A stretch of 49,947 nucleotides of DNA, taken from assembly GCF_022347745.1 (NCBI RefSeq), contig NZ_JAKRGC010000016.1, positions 1-49,947 of the forward strand. Direction: 5' to 3'. Positions 40,347 to 48,881 of this stretch are shown here, in pieces; position 1 is the stretch's first letter, and each line of letters starts with the position of its first letter. Source of the stretch: Streptomyces sp. OfavH-34-F (GTDB lineage: Bacteria > Actinomycetota > Actinomycetes > Streptomycetales > Streptomycetaceae). Position numbers and translations under genes: made by a program. The notes under the pieces are model-generated. The model saw only the letters and a list, made by a program, of their open reading frames with translations, did not search any database and was not told where the DNA came from.

Positions 40347-41600
40347 TCAGAACACGTCCGGGCACCACGCCCGCCGCGCCGCCCGGAACACCGCGTCGGC
40401 CCGCGCCCCCGCACCCGGCGTCAGCTCCTCCACCCGGCCCAGCGCCGCCAGCCGCAGAACGGATTCGTCGCCGAGCCAGAGCGTCCCCAGCTCCCGTACG
40501 TCCAGCGCCAGGTCCGCCGAACGCGTCGTCGGCGCGCACGTGGCACCGTCGGGCCCGGCGTCCAGGTGGAAGCGGCCGGCCGCGAAGCCCGCCGCGTCCC
40601 GGACCTCCAGGACCAGGGAGCCGGGCACCGCGTACGTACGGGCCTCCAGGGCGCGCACGACGTCCAGCACCCGCACCCACAGGAAGTCCGCCTGCGTCAC
40701 GACGCGCGCCGCGCGCGGGTCCGGCAGCAGCAGCGGGGCGAGGTCGTCGGCGGGGCGCAGCCCGGTACGGATGGTGGAGACCCAGTCCACCGAGCACAGG
40801 TAGTGCCACAGCGCCCGCTCCGCCGCCGGGGTGACCGCGATCAGGTCGCGCACCTTCGCGCCGTTCAGCGGCTGCTTGGCGTCGCTCCAGGTCGCGTCGA
40901 CGCGGTAGATCAGCAGGCCGTCCACCGTGCCGCCGGGCCCCCGGTACACGGCGTAGTAGGGCTCCGTCCAGGGCTGGAACTGGAACTCCGCGAGGCCGGT
41001 GGTCTGCTCCCACCAGCGCGCGTCGCGGTCCACCACACCGTGCCGGGAGGCCCGCAGCCGCTCGTGCAGCGCGGGGCCCAGCGCGCGGACCTCCGCGCCG
41101 TCCACCAGGTCGATCCGCCCGCCGTCCCCGTCCGCCGGTACGCGCAGCTGACGGTCGAGGCCCGTGCGGTGGGTGTCGATCTCCCACTCGGTGGCGCAGG
41201 TGGCCGGCCCGAACCCGTACCGGCCGTAGATCGGGTACTCGGCGGCGATCAGCGTCGCCGCCACGTCGCCGCGCTCCTTCGCCGCCGCCAGGTCCGCGGC
41301 CATCATCCGGGTCAGCAGGCCGCGCCTGCGGTGCGTGGAGGTGACCGAGACGTTGGTGATCGCGTCGGCCCGCACCGCGGCGCCGCCCACCGTCGTCAGC
41401 TCCTGCGCGAGCGAGCGGAACGTCGCCACGCACCGCCCCCCGTCGAACGCCCCTTGGGTGCGGGCGAAGTCCATGTGGCTCCGGCGCGCGGCCACCTGCT
41501 CGTCGCTGGGCGTCGGCGGCCGCAGGAATCCGGTGTTAAGGGCACGGAGCCAGTCGGGCAGTTCGGACGGGGTGATGAGGCGGATATCCAGGTCGGTCAT
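40347..41600 (-). CDS. Eis-like GNAT N-acetyltransferase
   Basis: 417 residues from ATG at 41600. Tripartite Eis architecture: N-terminal GNAT with acetyl-CoA motif [27 protein letters not shown] and [15 protein letters not shown]; a second GNAT-like middle domain ([25 protein letters not shown]... LLIYRVD); and a sterol-carrier-like C-terminal domain ([21 protein letters not shown]... [15 protein letters not shown]). Ends in the free C-terminal Phe needed for activity in Eis (CPDVF). Relatives acetylate aminoglycosides at several amines; the physiological substrate in Streptomyces is unknown. Confidence 0.92.
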   Translation of the reverse strand: MTDLDIRLITPSELPDWLRALNTGFLRPPTPSDEQVAARRSHMDFARTQGAFDGGRCVATFRSLAQELTTVGGAAVRADAITNVSVTSTHRRRGLLTRMMAADLAAAKERGDVAATLIAAEYPIYGRYGFGPATCATEWEIDTHRTGLDRQLRVPADGDGGRIDLVDGAEVRALGPALHERLRASRHGVVDRDARWWEQTTGLAEFQFQPWTEPYYAVYRGPGGTVDGLLIYRVDATWSDAKQPLNGAKVRDLIAVTPAAERALWHYLCSVDWVSTIRTGLRPADDLAPLLLPDPRAARVVTQADFLWVRVLDVVRALEARTYAVPGSLVLEVRDAAGFAAGRFHLDAGPDGATCAPTTRSADLALDVRELGTLWLGDESVLRLAALGRVEELTPGAGARADAVFRAARRAWCPDVF

Positions 41601-41674
41601 GCGCCTCACGCTAGGGAGCGCGGCGCGGGATGTCGCCTGGTTTTGGGGCCCGTGCCCAGGGGAAGCGCGAGGGC

Positions 41675-42661
41675 TCAGAACGCCGCCCGGACCTCCCCCA
41701 CCTCGGCCGGCCCGCCCATCAGCGGCGCGCGGCCGATCCGGGCGACCACCGGGGCGTCCACCCCCAGCAGCCCCAGCGCACGGGCCAGGACCGGGCCCAG
41801 CGCGCGGGCCCCGCCGTCGTCGATCTTGAAGGCCAGCGCCCTGCCGTCCGCCAGGGCCACCGCCTGGACGGCCTCGGCGCCCACCTTGGACAGGGTGCCG
41901 GGCACCTCGCGCATCAGCCAGGTGTCGTGGCGCCGGGTGCCCGCCACGTACTCCGGGTGCGCGCGCATCGCGTCCGCCACCCGGCGCTCCGCGCTTCCCG
42001 GCTCCGCCAGGACGAAACCCCGGAAGGCGCGGGCCAGCCCGACCAGCGAGACGGCCATCAGCGGGGCCCCGCAGCCGTCCGTGCCGACGGCGGCGACCTC
42101 CTCGCCCGTCGCCTCCTCCACGACCTGGTGGACCAGCCGCTGGAGCGGATGCGCCGGGTCCAGGTAGCCGGCCAGGTCCCAGCCGTTGAGCGCGCAGGCG
42201 GCGAGCATCGCCGCGTGCTTGCCGGAGCAGTTCATCGCGAGGCGGTCGCGGACCTGCCCGGAGACGAGGTACGTCTCCGCCTCCACCGGGTCCAGCGGCA
42301 GGTCCGGCGGGGTCTGCAGGTCGTCGGGCGACAGACCGTGCTCGCCGAGCACCTTGCGTACGAGATCGAGGTGGAAGCCCTCGCCGGAGTGGCTGGCGGC
42401 GGCCAGCGCCAGCCGCTCGCCGGACAGGTCGAGCCCGGCCCGCAGCACCGCCGCCGCCTGCATCGGCTTGTTCGAGGAGCGCGGGAAGACCGGGGCCGCC
42501 GGCTCGCCGAGGGCCAGTTCCACGCTGCCGTCCGCGGCGAGCAGGACCAGCGAGCCGCGGTGGTGCCCCTCGGTGAATCCGGACCGTACGTCCTCGGCCA
42601 GCACGGGCAGGCAGGGGGCGGCGTCGGGCGTGGCGGGCGTGCGGGCTGCGCTGGGGGTCAT
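41675..42661 (-). CDS. L-asparaginase II (AnsA/Rhizobium etli type)
   Basis: Converts asparagine to aspartate and ammonia. 328 residues. Signature motifs of the type-III (R. etli-like) asparaginases: [36 protein letters not shown] and [15 protein letters not shown], with the catalytic Ser-Lys pairs and the Cys used for zinc in the family. Not related to the bacterial EcAII drug enzyme. Cytoplasmic, monocistronic, upstream of the rsiG gene by less than 50 bases. Confidence 0.92.
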   Translation of the reverse strand: MTPSAARTPATPDAAPCLPVLAEDVRSGFTEGHHRGSLVLLAADGSVELALGEPAAPVFPRSSNKPMQAAAVLRAGLDLSGERLALAAASHSGEGFHLDLVRKVLGEHGLSPDDLQTPPDLPLDPVEAETYLVSGQVRDRLAMNCSGKHAAMLAACALNGWDLAGYLDPAHPLQRLVHQVVEEATGEEVAAVGTDGCGAPLMAVSLVGLARAFRGFVLAEPGSAERRVADAMRAHPEYVAGTRRHDTWLMREVPGTLSKVGAEAVQAVALADGRALAFKIDDGGARALGPVLARALGLLGVDAPVVARIGRAPLMGGPAEVGEVRAAF

Positions 42662-42708
42662 GGCGGCCTTCCGGGGGACGGGCGGAACCCGCTCCCCGGG
42701 GGGTCGCC

Positions 42709-43338
42709 TCAGGCGAGCAGGTCGTCTACGTGTGCTTCCCCGTCACGGTACCTGCGGGCGATCTCCGCTCCGCAACCGTCCGCCGTGCGCTGGAGCCGGT
42801 GCCGGCGCCGGGAGACCTGCTGCTCGTAGCGGACGAGGCGCCCCATCGCGGTGTGCAGCTCTTCGTCCGTCCGGGCGTCCAGGTCGGACAGCTCGACCTC
42901 GGCGAGCGTCTCGGCCGCGAGCCTGCGGTACTCCGCGCTGCGCGGCGTGGACAGCGTGACGTGCCGGGCGGAGGAGCGCTGCGGCGACGGGGCGTCGGCG
43001 AGGATCTCCGACAGCCGGTCCACGACCGGCGCCTCCGGGCCCCGGCGCCGGGCCAGTTCGGCGCGCAGGATGTCGATCCGGCCCTGGACGAGCCGCCGCA
43101 CGTAACTGAGGTCGGCCTCGTCGCGCTGGGCGTCGCGGCGCAGCGCGCGCAGCTCCGGCAGCCGCAGCGCGCCCAGGTCGGGCCGCACCGCGCCGTCGCC
43201 CGCCTCGTCGCCCTGCCCGGTCCGCTGTACGGGCGGGCGCATGGTGCTGATGCTCGTACCGGGGCCCGTGCCGCCGCTGACACCGGGACGCGCGACCGGC
43301 ACTGCGGCCGGGGACTGCCCGGTTCCATGGGTGCTCAT
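42709..43338 (-). CDS. rsiG: RsiG, c-di-GMP-dependent anti-sigma factor for WhiG
   Basis: 209 residues from ATG at 43338 (ATG at 43350 is an alternative). It contains two exact copies of the c-di-GMP-binding pattern E(X)3S(X)2R(X)3Q(X)3[17 protein letters not shown] in the first long helix and [16 protein letters not shown] in the second. These are the known ligand helices of RsiG, which binds a c-di-GMP dimer and then holds sigma-WhiG inactive, delaying sporulation. The N-terminal 60 residues are disordered, Gly/Pro/Thr-rich. Divergent from dtd. Confidence 0.92.
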   Translation of the reverse strand: MSTHGTGQSPAAVPVARPGVSGGTGPGTSISTMRPPVQRTGQGDEAGDGAVRPDLGALRLPELRALRRDAQRDEADLSYVRRLVQGRIDILRAELARRRGPEAPVVDRLSEILADAPSPQRSSARHVTLSTPRSAEYRRLAAETLAEVELSDLDARTDEELHTAMGRLVRYEQQVSRRRHRLQRTADGCGAEIARRYRDGEAHVDDLLA

Positions 43339-43455
43339 GCTTGTGTCCATCCCCTCGACCGGTGCGTCGGCGCACCGCCTCCCGAGCATGGTGCCACCCC
43401 GAGAGCCCCGATGAGGTGGCTCTGTACCCGTTCGGCCCAAGATAGGTTGGTCTGT

Positions 43456-43905
43456 ATGCGTGCAGTGGTACAGAGGGTGGATGGCGCGAGCGTCTCCGTG
43501 AAGGACGCCGCGGACGGCGACGGGGGTTCCCGGATCGTCGGGGAGATAGCCGGCGAAGGGCTGTGCGTCCTGGTGGGGGTCACCCACGACGACACCCCGG
43601 AGAAGGCGGCGCAGCTCGCCCGCAAGCTCTGGTCGCTCCGCGTCCTGGAGGGCGAGAAGTCCTGCTCGGACGTGGACGCGCCGCTTCTGGTGATCTCGCA
43701 GTTCACCCTCTACGGGGATGCCCGCAAGGGCCGCCGCCCCACCTGGAACGCCGCCGCGCCCGGCGAGGTCGCCGAGCCGCTGGTCGACGAGGTCGTGGCG
43801 CGGCTGCGGGCGCTCGGGGCGACGGTGGAGACGGGCCGGTTCGGGGCGGACATGCGCGTCTCGCTCACGAACCACGGCCCGTTCACCGTCATCGTCGAGG
43901 TCTGA
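43456..43905 (+). CDS. dtd: D-aminoacyl-tRNA deacylase
   Basis: Hydrolyses D-amino acids mischarged on tRNA, acting as a chirality proofreader. 149 residues from ATG at 43456: [15 protein letters not shown] start, the [15 protein letters not shown] active-site strand and the cross-subunit [12 protein letters not shown] with the Gly-Pro motif are all present. A TAGGTT -10 element lies only about 10 bases before the ATG, suggesting a leaderless message. Typical length. Confidence 0.96.
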   Translation: MRAVVQRVDGASVSVKDAADGDGGSRIVGEIAGEGLCVLVGVTHDDTPEKAAQLARKLWSLRVLEGEKSCSDVDAPLLVISQFTLYGDARKGRRPTWNAAAPGEVAEPLVDEVVARLRALGATVETGRFGADMRVSLTNHGPFTVIVEV

Positions 43906-43923
43906 GCCCCGCTCCGGCGCCGC

Positions 43924-44889
43924 CTACGGCTCGACGACGGTCTCCTGGGCCGCCGCCGTGTCCCCGGCGAGCAGCTCCGCGTCGACCGCCACGTTCCGCT
44001 TCACCAGGGCCAGGGCGATCGGGCCCAGTTCGTAGTGGCGGGCGGAGGTGGTGACGAAGCCCAGCTGCCGGCCCTCGGGCCCGTCCGACGCGAGCCGGAC
44101 CGGGGTGCCGGGGCCCGGCAGGTGCACCTCGCTGCCGTCCAGGTGCAGGAAGACCAGGCGGCGGGGCGGCTTGCCCAGGTTGTGCACCCGCGCCACGGTC
44201 TCCTGGCCCCGGTAGCAGCCCTTCTGGAGGTGGACGGCGACGCCGATCAGGCCCAGTTCGTGCGGGATGGTGCGGTGGTCGGTCTCGAAGCCGAGCCGCG
44301 GCCGGTGCGCCTCGACGCGCAGCGCCTCGTACGCCAGCACCCCGGCGAGCGGGCCGTGTTCGGCGGCGTACGACTCCAGGTCCGGGCGGGGCAGGAACAG
44401 GTCCCGGCCGTACGGCGTCTCGCGTACGACGGCCCCGGCCGGGGGTTCGGCGATCGAACCGGCCGGCAGGTGCACCACCGCGAAGTCCTCGGTGCGGTCG
44501 GCGACCTCGACCCGGTAGAAGAACTTCATCGACTCCAGATAGGCGACGAGGTCCTGCCGCGTACCCGGTTCGACGTGCATCCACACGGTCTCGCCGTCGT
44601 CCACGAGGTACAGGGCGTGCTCGATGTGGCCGTTCGCGCTGAGGATCAGCGCCTCGGTGGCCCGGCCGGGGGCGAGGTCGGTGACGTGCTGGGTGATCAG
44701 GAGGTGCAGCCAGGCCAGCCGGTCGCTCCCGGAGACGGTGACGACACCGCGGTGCGAGAGGTCGACCAGGCCCGAACCGTCGGCGAGGGTGCGCTGCTCG
44801 CGGAACAGGTCGCCGTAGTGCGCGGCGACGCCTTCGTCGCGGCCCTCGGCGGGGACGGCGCCGGGCAGGGACAGCAGGGGGCTCTTCAT
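43924..44889 (-). CDS. ygfZ: YgfZ/GcvT-like folate-binding protein
   Basis: Tetrahydrofolate-dependent factor that assists iron-sulfur enzyme maturation. 321 residues; the family signature KGCYRGQETVARVHNLG with its essential Cys is present at about residues 225-242, and the N-terminal region (LVDLSHRGVVTVSGSDRLAWLHLLITQHV) matches GcvT-fold aminomethyltransferase domains. It converges with dtd and lies just after nur, 22 bases from that gene's stop. Fe-S link is from the family, not from context. Confidence 0.9.
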   Translation of the reverse strand: MKSPLLSLPGAVPAEGRDEGVAAHYGDLFREQRTLADGSGLVDLSHRGVVTVSGSDRLAWLHLLITQHVTDLAPGRATEALILSANGHIEHALYLVDDGETVWMHVEPGTRQDLVAYLESMKFFYRVEVADRTEDFAVVHLPAGSIAEPPAGAVVRETPYGRDLFLPRPDLESYAAEHGPLAGVLAYEALRVEAHRPRLGFETDHRTIPHELGLIGVAVHLQKGCYRGQETVARVHNLGKPPRRLVFLHLDGSEVHLPGPGTPVRLASDGPEGRQLGFVTTSARHYELGPIALALVKRNVAVDAELLAGDTAAAQETVVEP

Positions 44890-44911
44890 GCGACCAGCGT
44901 ACGACTGGTGC

Positions 44912-45406
44912 TCAGGCCCCGGCCGCCGGTGCGGGGCCGTCCTCCGGGGCGGCGGGGTCCGGGCCCGCGGCGGCGTCCGGCTGCCCCGCCTTCGCCGTGC
45001 AGCCGGCGCAGCGGCCGAAGATCGCGAAGTGCTTCATGTCGGTCTCGAACCCGAACGCGCCGCGCAGCTTCTCGGTGAACTCCGCGACGACGCTCAGATC
45101 GGCCTCGATGACGTCCGCGCAGTCCCGGCACACCAGGTGGATGTGGTGGTGCCGGTCGGCCAGGTGGTACGTCGGGGCGCCGTGGCCCAGATGGGCGTGG
45201 CTGACCAGCTCCAGCTCCTCCAGGAGCTCCAGCGTCCGGTAGACCGTCGAGATGTTCACGCCCGAGGCGGTCCGGCGCACCTCGGCGAGGATGTCGTCGG
45301 GCGTCGCGTGTTCGAGCGTGTCGACGGCTTCCAGGACGAGCTGGCGCTGCGGCGTCAGCCGGTAGCCGCGCTGCCGGAGGTCGGTCTTCCAGTCGGTGCT
45401 CACCAC
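44912..45406 (-). CDS. nur: Fur-family metalloregulator, Nur (nickel uptake regulator)
   Basis: 164 residues from GTG at 45406. Winged helix DLRQRGYRLTPQRQLVLEAVDTLEHATPDDILAEVRRTASGVNISTVYRTLELLEELELV, then the metal-binding dimer domain with HAHLGHGAPTYHLADRHHHIHLVCRDC and a second CxxC (GRCAGC). The sequence agrees with S. coelicolor Nur as I recall it, which represses sodF and nickel uptake genes when nickel is present. An Ala/Pro/Asp-rich tail of about 25 residues follows. Upstream of the ygfZ-like gene. Confidence 0.9.
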   Translation of the reverse strand: MVSTDWKTDLRQRGYRLTPQRQLVLEAVDTLEHATPDDILAEVRRTASGVNISTVYRTLELLEELELVSHAHLGHGAPTYHLADRHHHIHLVCRDCADVIEADLSVVAEFTEKLRGAFGFETDMKHFAIFGRCAGCTAKAGQPDAAAGPDPAAPEDGPAPAAGA

Positions 45407-45454
45407 AGGCCCAGTGTAGATCCGGGCGGCGGAACCGTTCTGCGGAATCCCGGG

Positions 45455-46027
45455 CTACTTGAAGAAGGCGATGCCGTCGTCCGGCAGGTCGCCGAGGCTC
45501 TTGGCCATCGCCTCGACCTCCTCGGGCGTGACGGTCTTCTTCAGGTGCGCCGACATGTACGGGCGCAGCTCGACCTCGGGCGTCGCCTTCTCGCCGACCC
45601 ACATCAGGTCGCTGTTGACGTAGCCGTAGAGGCGCTTGCCCCCGCTGTACGGGCCGGAGGCGGCGGTCCGGGCGACCGCGTCCGTGACAAGGTCGATCTG
45701 CGGCTTCTTGTCGGCCAGCTCGCCGTACCAGATCTCGATGACACCCTGGTCGCGGGCCATGACGACCTCGACCTTGCGGTCCTTGTCGATGCGCCAGTAG
45801 CCGGTCTCGGTCTCCAGCGGGCGGACCTTGTTGCCGTCGGCGTCGAGGACCCAGGAGTGCGAGGTGTACTCCAGGAAGTCACGGCCGTCGTGGCGGAAGG
45901 TGACCTCCTGGCCGAAGTTGCACTTCTCGGCGCCGGGGAAGTCGGAGACTCCCGCACCCACCCAGTTCCCCAGGAGGAACGCCAGCGGGACGAGGTCCGG
46001 GTGGAGGTCGGACGGGATCTCGATCAT
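45455..46027 (-). CDS. Nitrobindin-family heme-binding beta barrel (FABP-like)
   Basis: 190 residues. The family signature GxWxGxG appears as LLGNWVGAGV near the N-terminus; FGQEVTFRHDGRDFLEYTSHSWVLD, ETGYWRID and the closing LKKTVTP follow the ten-strand nitrobindin barrel. In characterised homologues a conserved C-terminal His binds ferric heme and isomerises peroxynitrite; the HLKKT segment here holds a His in that position. Single gene between nur and a tiny membrane protein gene. Confidence 0.92.
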   Translation of the reverse strand: MIEIPSDLHPDLVPLAFLLGNWVGAGVSDFPGAEKCNFGQEVTFRHDGRDFLEYTSHSWVLDADGNKVRPLETETGYWRIDKDRKVEVVMARDQGVIEIWYGELADKKPQIDLVTDAVARTAASGPYSGGKRLYGYVNSDLMWVGEKATPEVELRPYMSAHLKKTVTPEEVEAMAKSLGDLPDDGIAFFK

Positions 46028-46084
46028 GAGCGGCTCAGTCGATCTGTGAGACGGGAGGCGGGAAGGCCGGGGACGGGCAGGTGG

Positions 46085-46186
46085 TCAGCGCTGACCCTGG
46101 TACAGCTTCTTCACGGTCACGGCGGCGAAGGCGAGGACGCCGACGCAGACCAGGACCAGCAGGGCGGAGAAGAATGCCTCAAGCAC
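46085..46186 (-). CDS. Tiny single-span membrane protein (33 aa)
   Basis: GTG at 46186 is preceded by GAGGAG at the right distance. The product is MLEAFFSALLVLVCVGVLAFAAVT followed by KKLYQGQR: one membrane helix with a positively charged cytoplasmic end. Too short for ordinary gene calling, yet the start signals and sequence are those of a real small protein. It lies between the nitrobindin gene and the divergent DsrE gene. No function can be assigned. Confidence 0.65.
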   Translation of the reverse strand: MLEAFFSALLVLVCVGVLAFAAVTVKKLYQGQR

Positions 46187-46320
46187 GGGGGGCTCCTCGG
46201 ACGAGCGGTAGGGCGGCAGTACAGGGCAGTACCGGACCGGCCCCAGCCTAATGGGTGGGGCCCGCCCCCGCCGTTCCGGGGCGGCCGGGCGGCGGGGCCG
46301 CCCGGCGGCGGAGGATTACA

Positions 46321-46692
46321 GTGCTGCGTATGCCGAAGAAGCTCGTGATCAAGGTGACCGCAGGGGCCGATTCCGCCGAGCGCTGCTCGCAGGCGTTCAC
46401 GGTGGCGGCGGTGGCCGTCGCCAGCGGGGTGGAGGTTTCGCTCTGGCTGACCGGGGAATCGGCGTGGTTCGCGCTGCCGGGCCGCGCGGCCGAGTTCGAA
46501 CTGCCGCACGCCGCGCCCCTGCCGGACCTCATCGAGTCCATTCAGGCGGGCGGCCGGATCACGCTGTGCACGCAGTGCGCGGCGCGGCGCGACATCACGG
46601 AGAAGGACGTCCTGGAGGGCGTTCGGATCGCCGGGGCGCAGGTCTTCGTCAGCGAGATCATGGCCGACGACGTGCAGGCGCTCGTCTACTGA
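46321..46692 (+). CDS. DsrE-family protein
   Basis: 123 residues from GTG at 46321 (ATG three codons later also possible; GGAGG lies just upstream). KKLVIKVTAGADSAERCSQAFTVAAVAVASGVEVSLWLTGESAWFALPG, then CTQCAARRDITEKDVLEGVRIAGAQVFVSEIMADDVQALVY, is the DsrE/F-like sulfur-relay fold with a CxxC that could carry sulfane sulfur. The proximity to a sulfurtransferase operon fits sulfur metabolism, but the exact role is unknown. Confidence 0.88.
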   Translation: MLRMPKKLVIKVTAGADSAERCSQAFTVAAVAVASGVEVSLWLTGESAWFALPGRAAEFELPHAAPLPDLIESIQAGGRITLCTQCAARRDITEKDVLEGVRIAGAQVFVSEIMADDVQALVY

Positions 46693-46731
46693 GACCCGGA
46701 GCGCCCGGGACCGCAGGGGCGCACGGGCCGT

Positions 46732-47049
46732 TCAGCGGCGCCGTTTCCTGCCGTCCAGCTCCTCCCACCACGCGTCGGACTCCGGATCGCCGGTGGCGCC
46801 GCCGTCCTTGCCGGGCGGGGCGGCACCGGGCGGCCGCTCCCGCTCCGCACCCGGCTCGTCCCACCAGCGGTCCTCGGGCCCCTTGCGGTTGCCCACCATC
46901 GCCGCGACGGGCGGAATCACCATCGCGACCACACACATCGCGATGGCGGCGGGCATCGACCAGAGCCTCACGAAGGCCCAGGCCGAGACGAAGAGGACGA
47001 GGCACACGCCCATCAGCAGGAAGTAGGCGCGCCGGCGTCGGCGGTACAT
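46732..47049 (-). CDS. DUF3099 membrane protein
   Basis: 105 residues from ATG at 47049. MYRRRRRAYFLLMGVCLVLFVSAWAFVRLWSMPAAIAMCVVAMVIPPVAAMVGNRKGPEDRWWDEP: basic start, two membrane helices and the WWDEP/DAWWEELDG acidic tail typical of DUF3099 in actinobacteria. Function unknown. It is converging on the DsrE gene and separated from DUF1416 by a strong hairpin. Confidence 0.88.
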   Translation of the reverse strand: MYRRRRRAYFLLMGVCLVLFVSAWAFVRLWSMPAAIAMCVVAMVIPPVAAMVGNRKGPEDRWWDEPGAERERPPGAAPPGKDGGATGDPESDAWWEELDGRKRRR

Positions 47050-47114
47050 GTCTCCAGCGTAGGCCCGATCGGCCCGCCCGGCCGGTCCGGCGGGCTTCCG
47101 CCTCCGGACGGCGC

Positions 47115-47169
47115 GAAGGGCCGTACCCGTGCCAGGCAAGCGTCCAAACCCCCTGGGGTACGGCCCTTC
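47115..47169 (-). terminator. Terminator after the sulfurtransferase-DUF1416 operon
   Basis: A perfect 14-base inverted repeat (GAAGGGCCGTACCC at 47115-47128 with 47156-47169), 30 bases downstream of the DUF1416 stop on the minus strand. Confidence 0.85.
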
Positions 47170-47199
47170 GGCCGGTCACCGGTGATACCGGGTGCCGTG

Positions 47200-47487
47200 T
47201 CAGACGGCGATGGCCACCTCGGCGAGGCCGCCGGTCTGCGCGACGACCGTGCGGTCGGCGGTGGCGCCGGGCACCAGCGCGCGGACGGTCCAGGTGCCCT
47301 CGGCCGCGTAGAAGCGGAACTGGCCGGTCGCCGAGGTCGGGACCTCGGCGGTGAACTCGCCGGTCGAGTCCAGCAGGCGGACGTAGCCGGTGACGGGCTC
47401 GCCGTCGCGGGTCACGCTGCCCTGGATGGTGGTCTCACCGGGCTTGATCGTCGAAGCGTCGGGGCCGCCGGCCTTTGCTCCACACAT
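47200..47487 (-). CDS. DUF1416 protein (SseC-like), sulfurtransferase partner
   Basis: 95 residues: MCGAKAGGPDASTIKPGETTIQGSVTRDGEPVTGYVRLLDSTGEFTAEVPTSATGQFRFYAAEGTWTVRALVPG. A single carboxypeptidase-regulatory-like beta sandwich with the invariant N-terminal MCGA, which may receive sulfur. Known to be co-transcribed with thiosulfate sulfurtransferase in actinobacteria; here 74 bases follow that gene on the same strand. Exact function unknown. Confidence 0.92.
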   Translation of the reverse strand: MCGAKAGGPDASTIKPGETTIQGSVTRDGEPVTGYVRLLDSTGEFTAEVPTSATGQFRFYAAEGTWTVRALVPGATADRTVVAQTGGLAEVAIAV

Positions 47488-47561
47488 GGTTCAGTCCTTC
47501 GGGTCGGTGGTCATGCTGGTCGGTAGCGGGCCGGCGGGTGCCGGCCCGGTGGCACGGGGCC

Positions 47562-48407
47562 TTACTTGTTGGCGCCGAGCTCGATCGGCACGCCGACGAG
47601 GGAGCCGTACTCGGTCCACGAGCCGTCGTAGTTCTTGACGTTCTCCTGGCCCAGCAGCTGGTGCAGCACGAACCAGGTGAGCGCGGAGCGCTCGCCGATG
47701 CGGCAGTAGGCGATGGTGTCCTTCGACAGGTCGACCTGCTCGGCCTCGTAGAGGGCGCGCAGCTCGTCGTCCGACTTGAAGGTGCCGTCGTCGTTGGCGT
47801 TCTTCGACCACGGGATGTTGCGGGCGGTCGGCACGTGGCCGGGGCGCTGCGACTGCTCCTGCGGGAGGTGGGCCGGGGCGAGCAGCTTGCCGCTGAACTC
47901 GTCGGGCGACCGCACGTCGACCAGGTTCTGGGTGCCGATGGCCTTCACGACGTCGTCGCGGTAGGCGCGGATCGACTCGTCCTGCGGCTGGGCCTTGTAC
48001 TGCGTGGCCGGGCGGGACGGGACCTGGTCGCCGTCCACCAGGTCGCGGGAGTCCAGCTCCCACTTCTTGCGGCCGCCGTCGAGCAGGCGGACGTCCTGGT
48101 GGCCGTAGAGCTTAAAGTACCAGAACGCGTAGGACGCGAACCAGTTGTTGTTGCCGCCGTAGAGGACGACGGTGGTGTCGTTGGCGATGCCCTTGGCGGA
48201 CAGCAGCGCCTCGAAACCGGCCTGGTCGACGAAGTCGCGGCGGACCGGGTCCTGGAGGTCCTTGGTCCAGTCGATCCGGATGGCGTTCCGGATGTGGTTC
48301 TTCTCGTACGCGGAGGTGTCCTCGTCCACCTCCACGATGGCGACCTTCGGGTCGTCGAGGTGGGCCTCGACCCAGTCGGCGTCTACCAGGACGTCACTGC
48401 GGCTCAT
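47562..48407 (-). CDS. sseA: Thiosulfate sulfurtransferase (double rhodanese)
   Basis: 281 residues, two rhodanese domains. The first (residues 1-135, VEVDEDTSAYEKNHIRNAIRIDW) is the inactive repeat; the second carries the active-site loop YCRIGERSALTW with the persulfide-forming Cys. GGNNNWFASYAFWYFKLYGHQDVRLLDGG and NYDGSWTEYGSLVGVPIE are typical. It transfers sulfane sulfur, probably for cysteine/thiosulfate metabolism. It follows a Cys-containing leader peptide and hairpin, suggesting attenuation. GGAGGAG precedes the ATG. Confidence 0.94.
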   Translation of the reverse strand: MSRSDVLVDADWVEAHLDDPKVAIVEVDEDTSAYEKNHIRNAIRIDWTKDLQDPVRRDFVDQAGFEALLSAKGIANDTTVVLYGGNNNWFASYAFWYFKLYGHQDVRLLDGGRKKWELDSRDLVDGDQVPSRPATQYKAQPQDESIRAYRDDVVKAIGTQNLVDVRSPDEFSGKLLAPAHLPQEQSQRPGHVPTARNIPWSKNANDDGTFKSDDELRALYEAEQVDLSKDTIAYCRIGERSALTWFVLHQLLGQENVKNYDGSWTEYGSLVGVPIELGANK

Positions 48408-48544
48408 TCTGTTTCTCCTCCGGGGCAGTCTGCGGCGAGATGGTGCACGGATCGTGCGTGATGCGGATGTACGGGGCGCGGGCCGGTCCGTGGCGCGGGC
48501 GGCGGGCGCGATGGCCCCGACGTACGGTCGAAGGGCCGGGGATC

Positions 48545-48560
48545 GCGGGAGACGTCCCGC
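48545..48560 (-). promoter_or_regulatory. Hairpin directly after the leader peptide
   Basis: GCGGGA-GACG-TCCCGC, a 6-base stem with 4-base loop beginning immediately after the leader stop codon on the minus strand and about 140 bases before the sulfurtransferase gene. A plausible part of an attenuator; no U tract. Confidence 0.5.
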
Positions 48561-48668
48561 TCAGACAGTGCGACAGAGCATGGCGGCGACGCGGCACAGG
48601 TCCACTGCCCGCCGCTTCGTGAGATCCGCCTGTCCCCGCTGCGGGAGACCGCTAATAGAGCACTGCAT
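48561..48668 (-). CDS. Cys-containing leader peptide upstream of the sulfurtransferase operon
   Basis: 35 residues from ATG at 48668: it includes LTKRRAVDLCRVAAMLCRTV. This LT-x-RR-x-VDL-x-RV core is the hallmark of the short putative leader peptides placed before sulfur-assimilation and sulfurtransferase genes in Streptomyces. Three Cys codons (residues 3, 25, 32) could let ribosome stalling report cysteine shortage. A promoter with GGTGACA and TACGAT 18 bases apart sits just upstream, leaving a very short leader. Too small for normal gene finding. Confidence 0.75.
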   Translation of the reverse strand: MQCSISGLPQRGQADLTKRRAVDLCRVAAMLCRTV

Positions 48669-48881
48669 GGGTCCGATCGTAGGGATGTACGGGCGAACAT
48701 GTCACCGTTGTGTCGCATTCTGAGACAGGATCGTCCGTAATACGGGATAAGCGACCGCTCGGACGGACTCCCGCGCCCTCGGGCGGGCCAGGGGAACGCG
48801 CGGACATCTACGGACCGGACAGGGCCGTCTCACTATGTGGGTGAGGTGTGCGGTGGGCCCTCTACCCGCCCGCGGCCGGGG

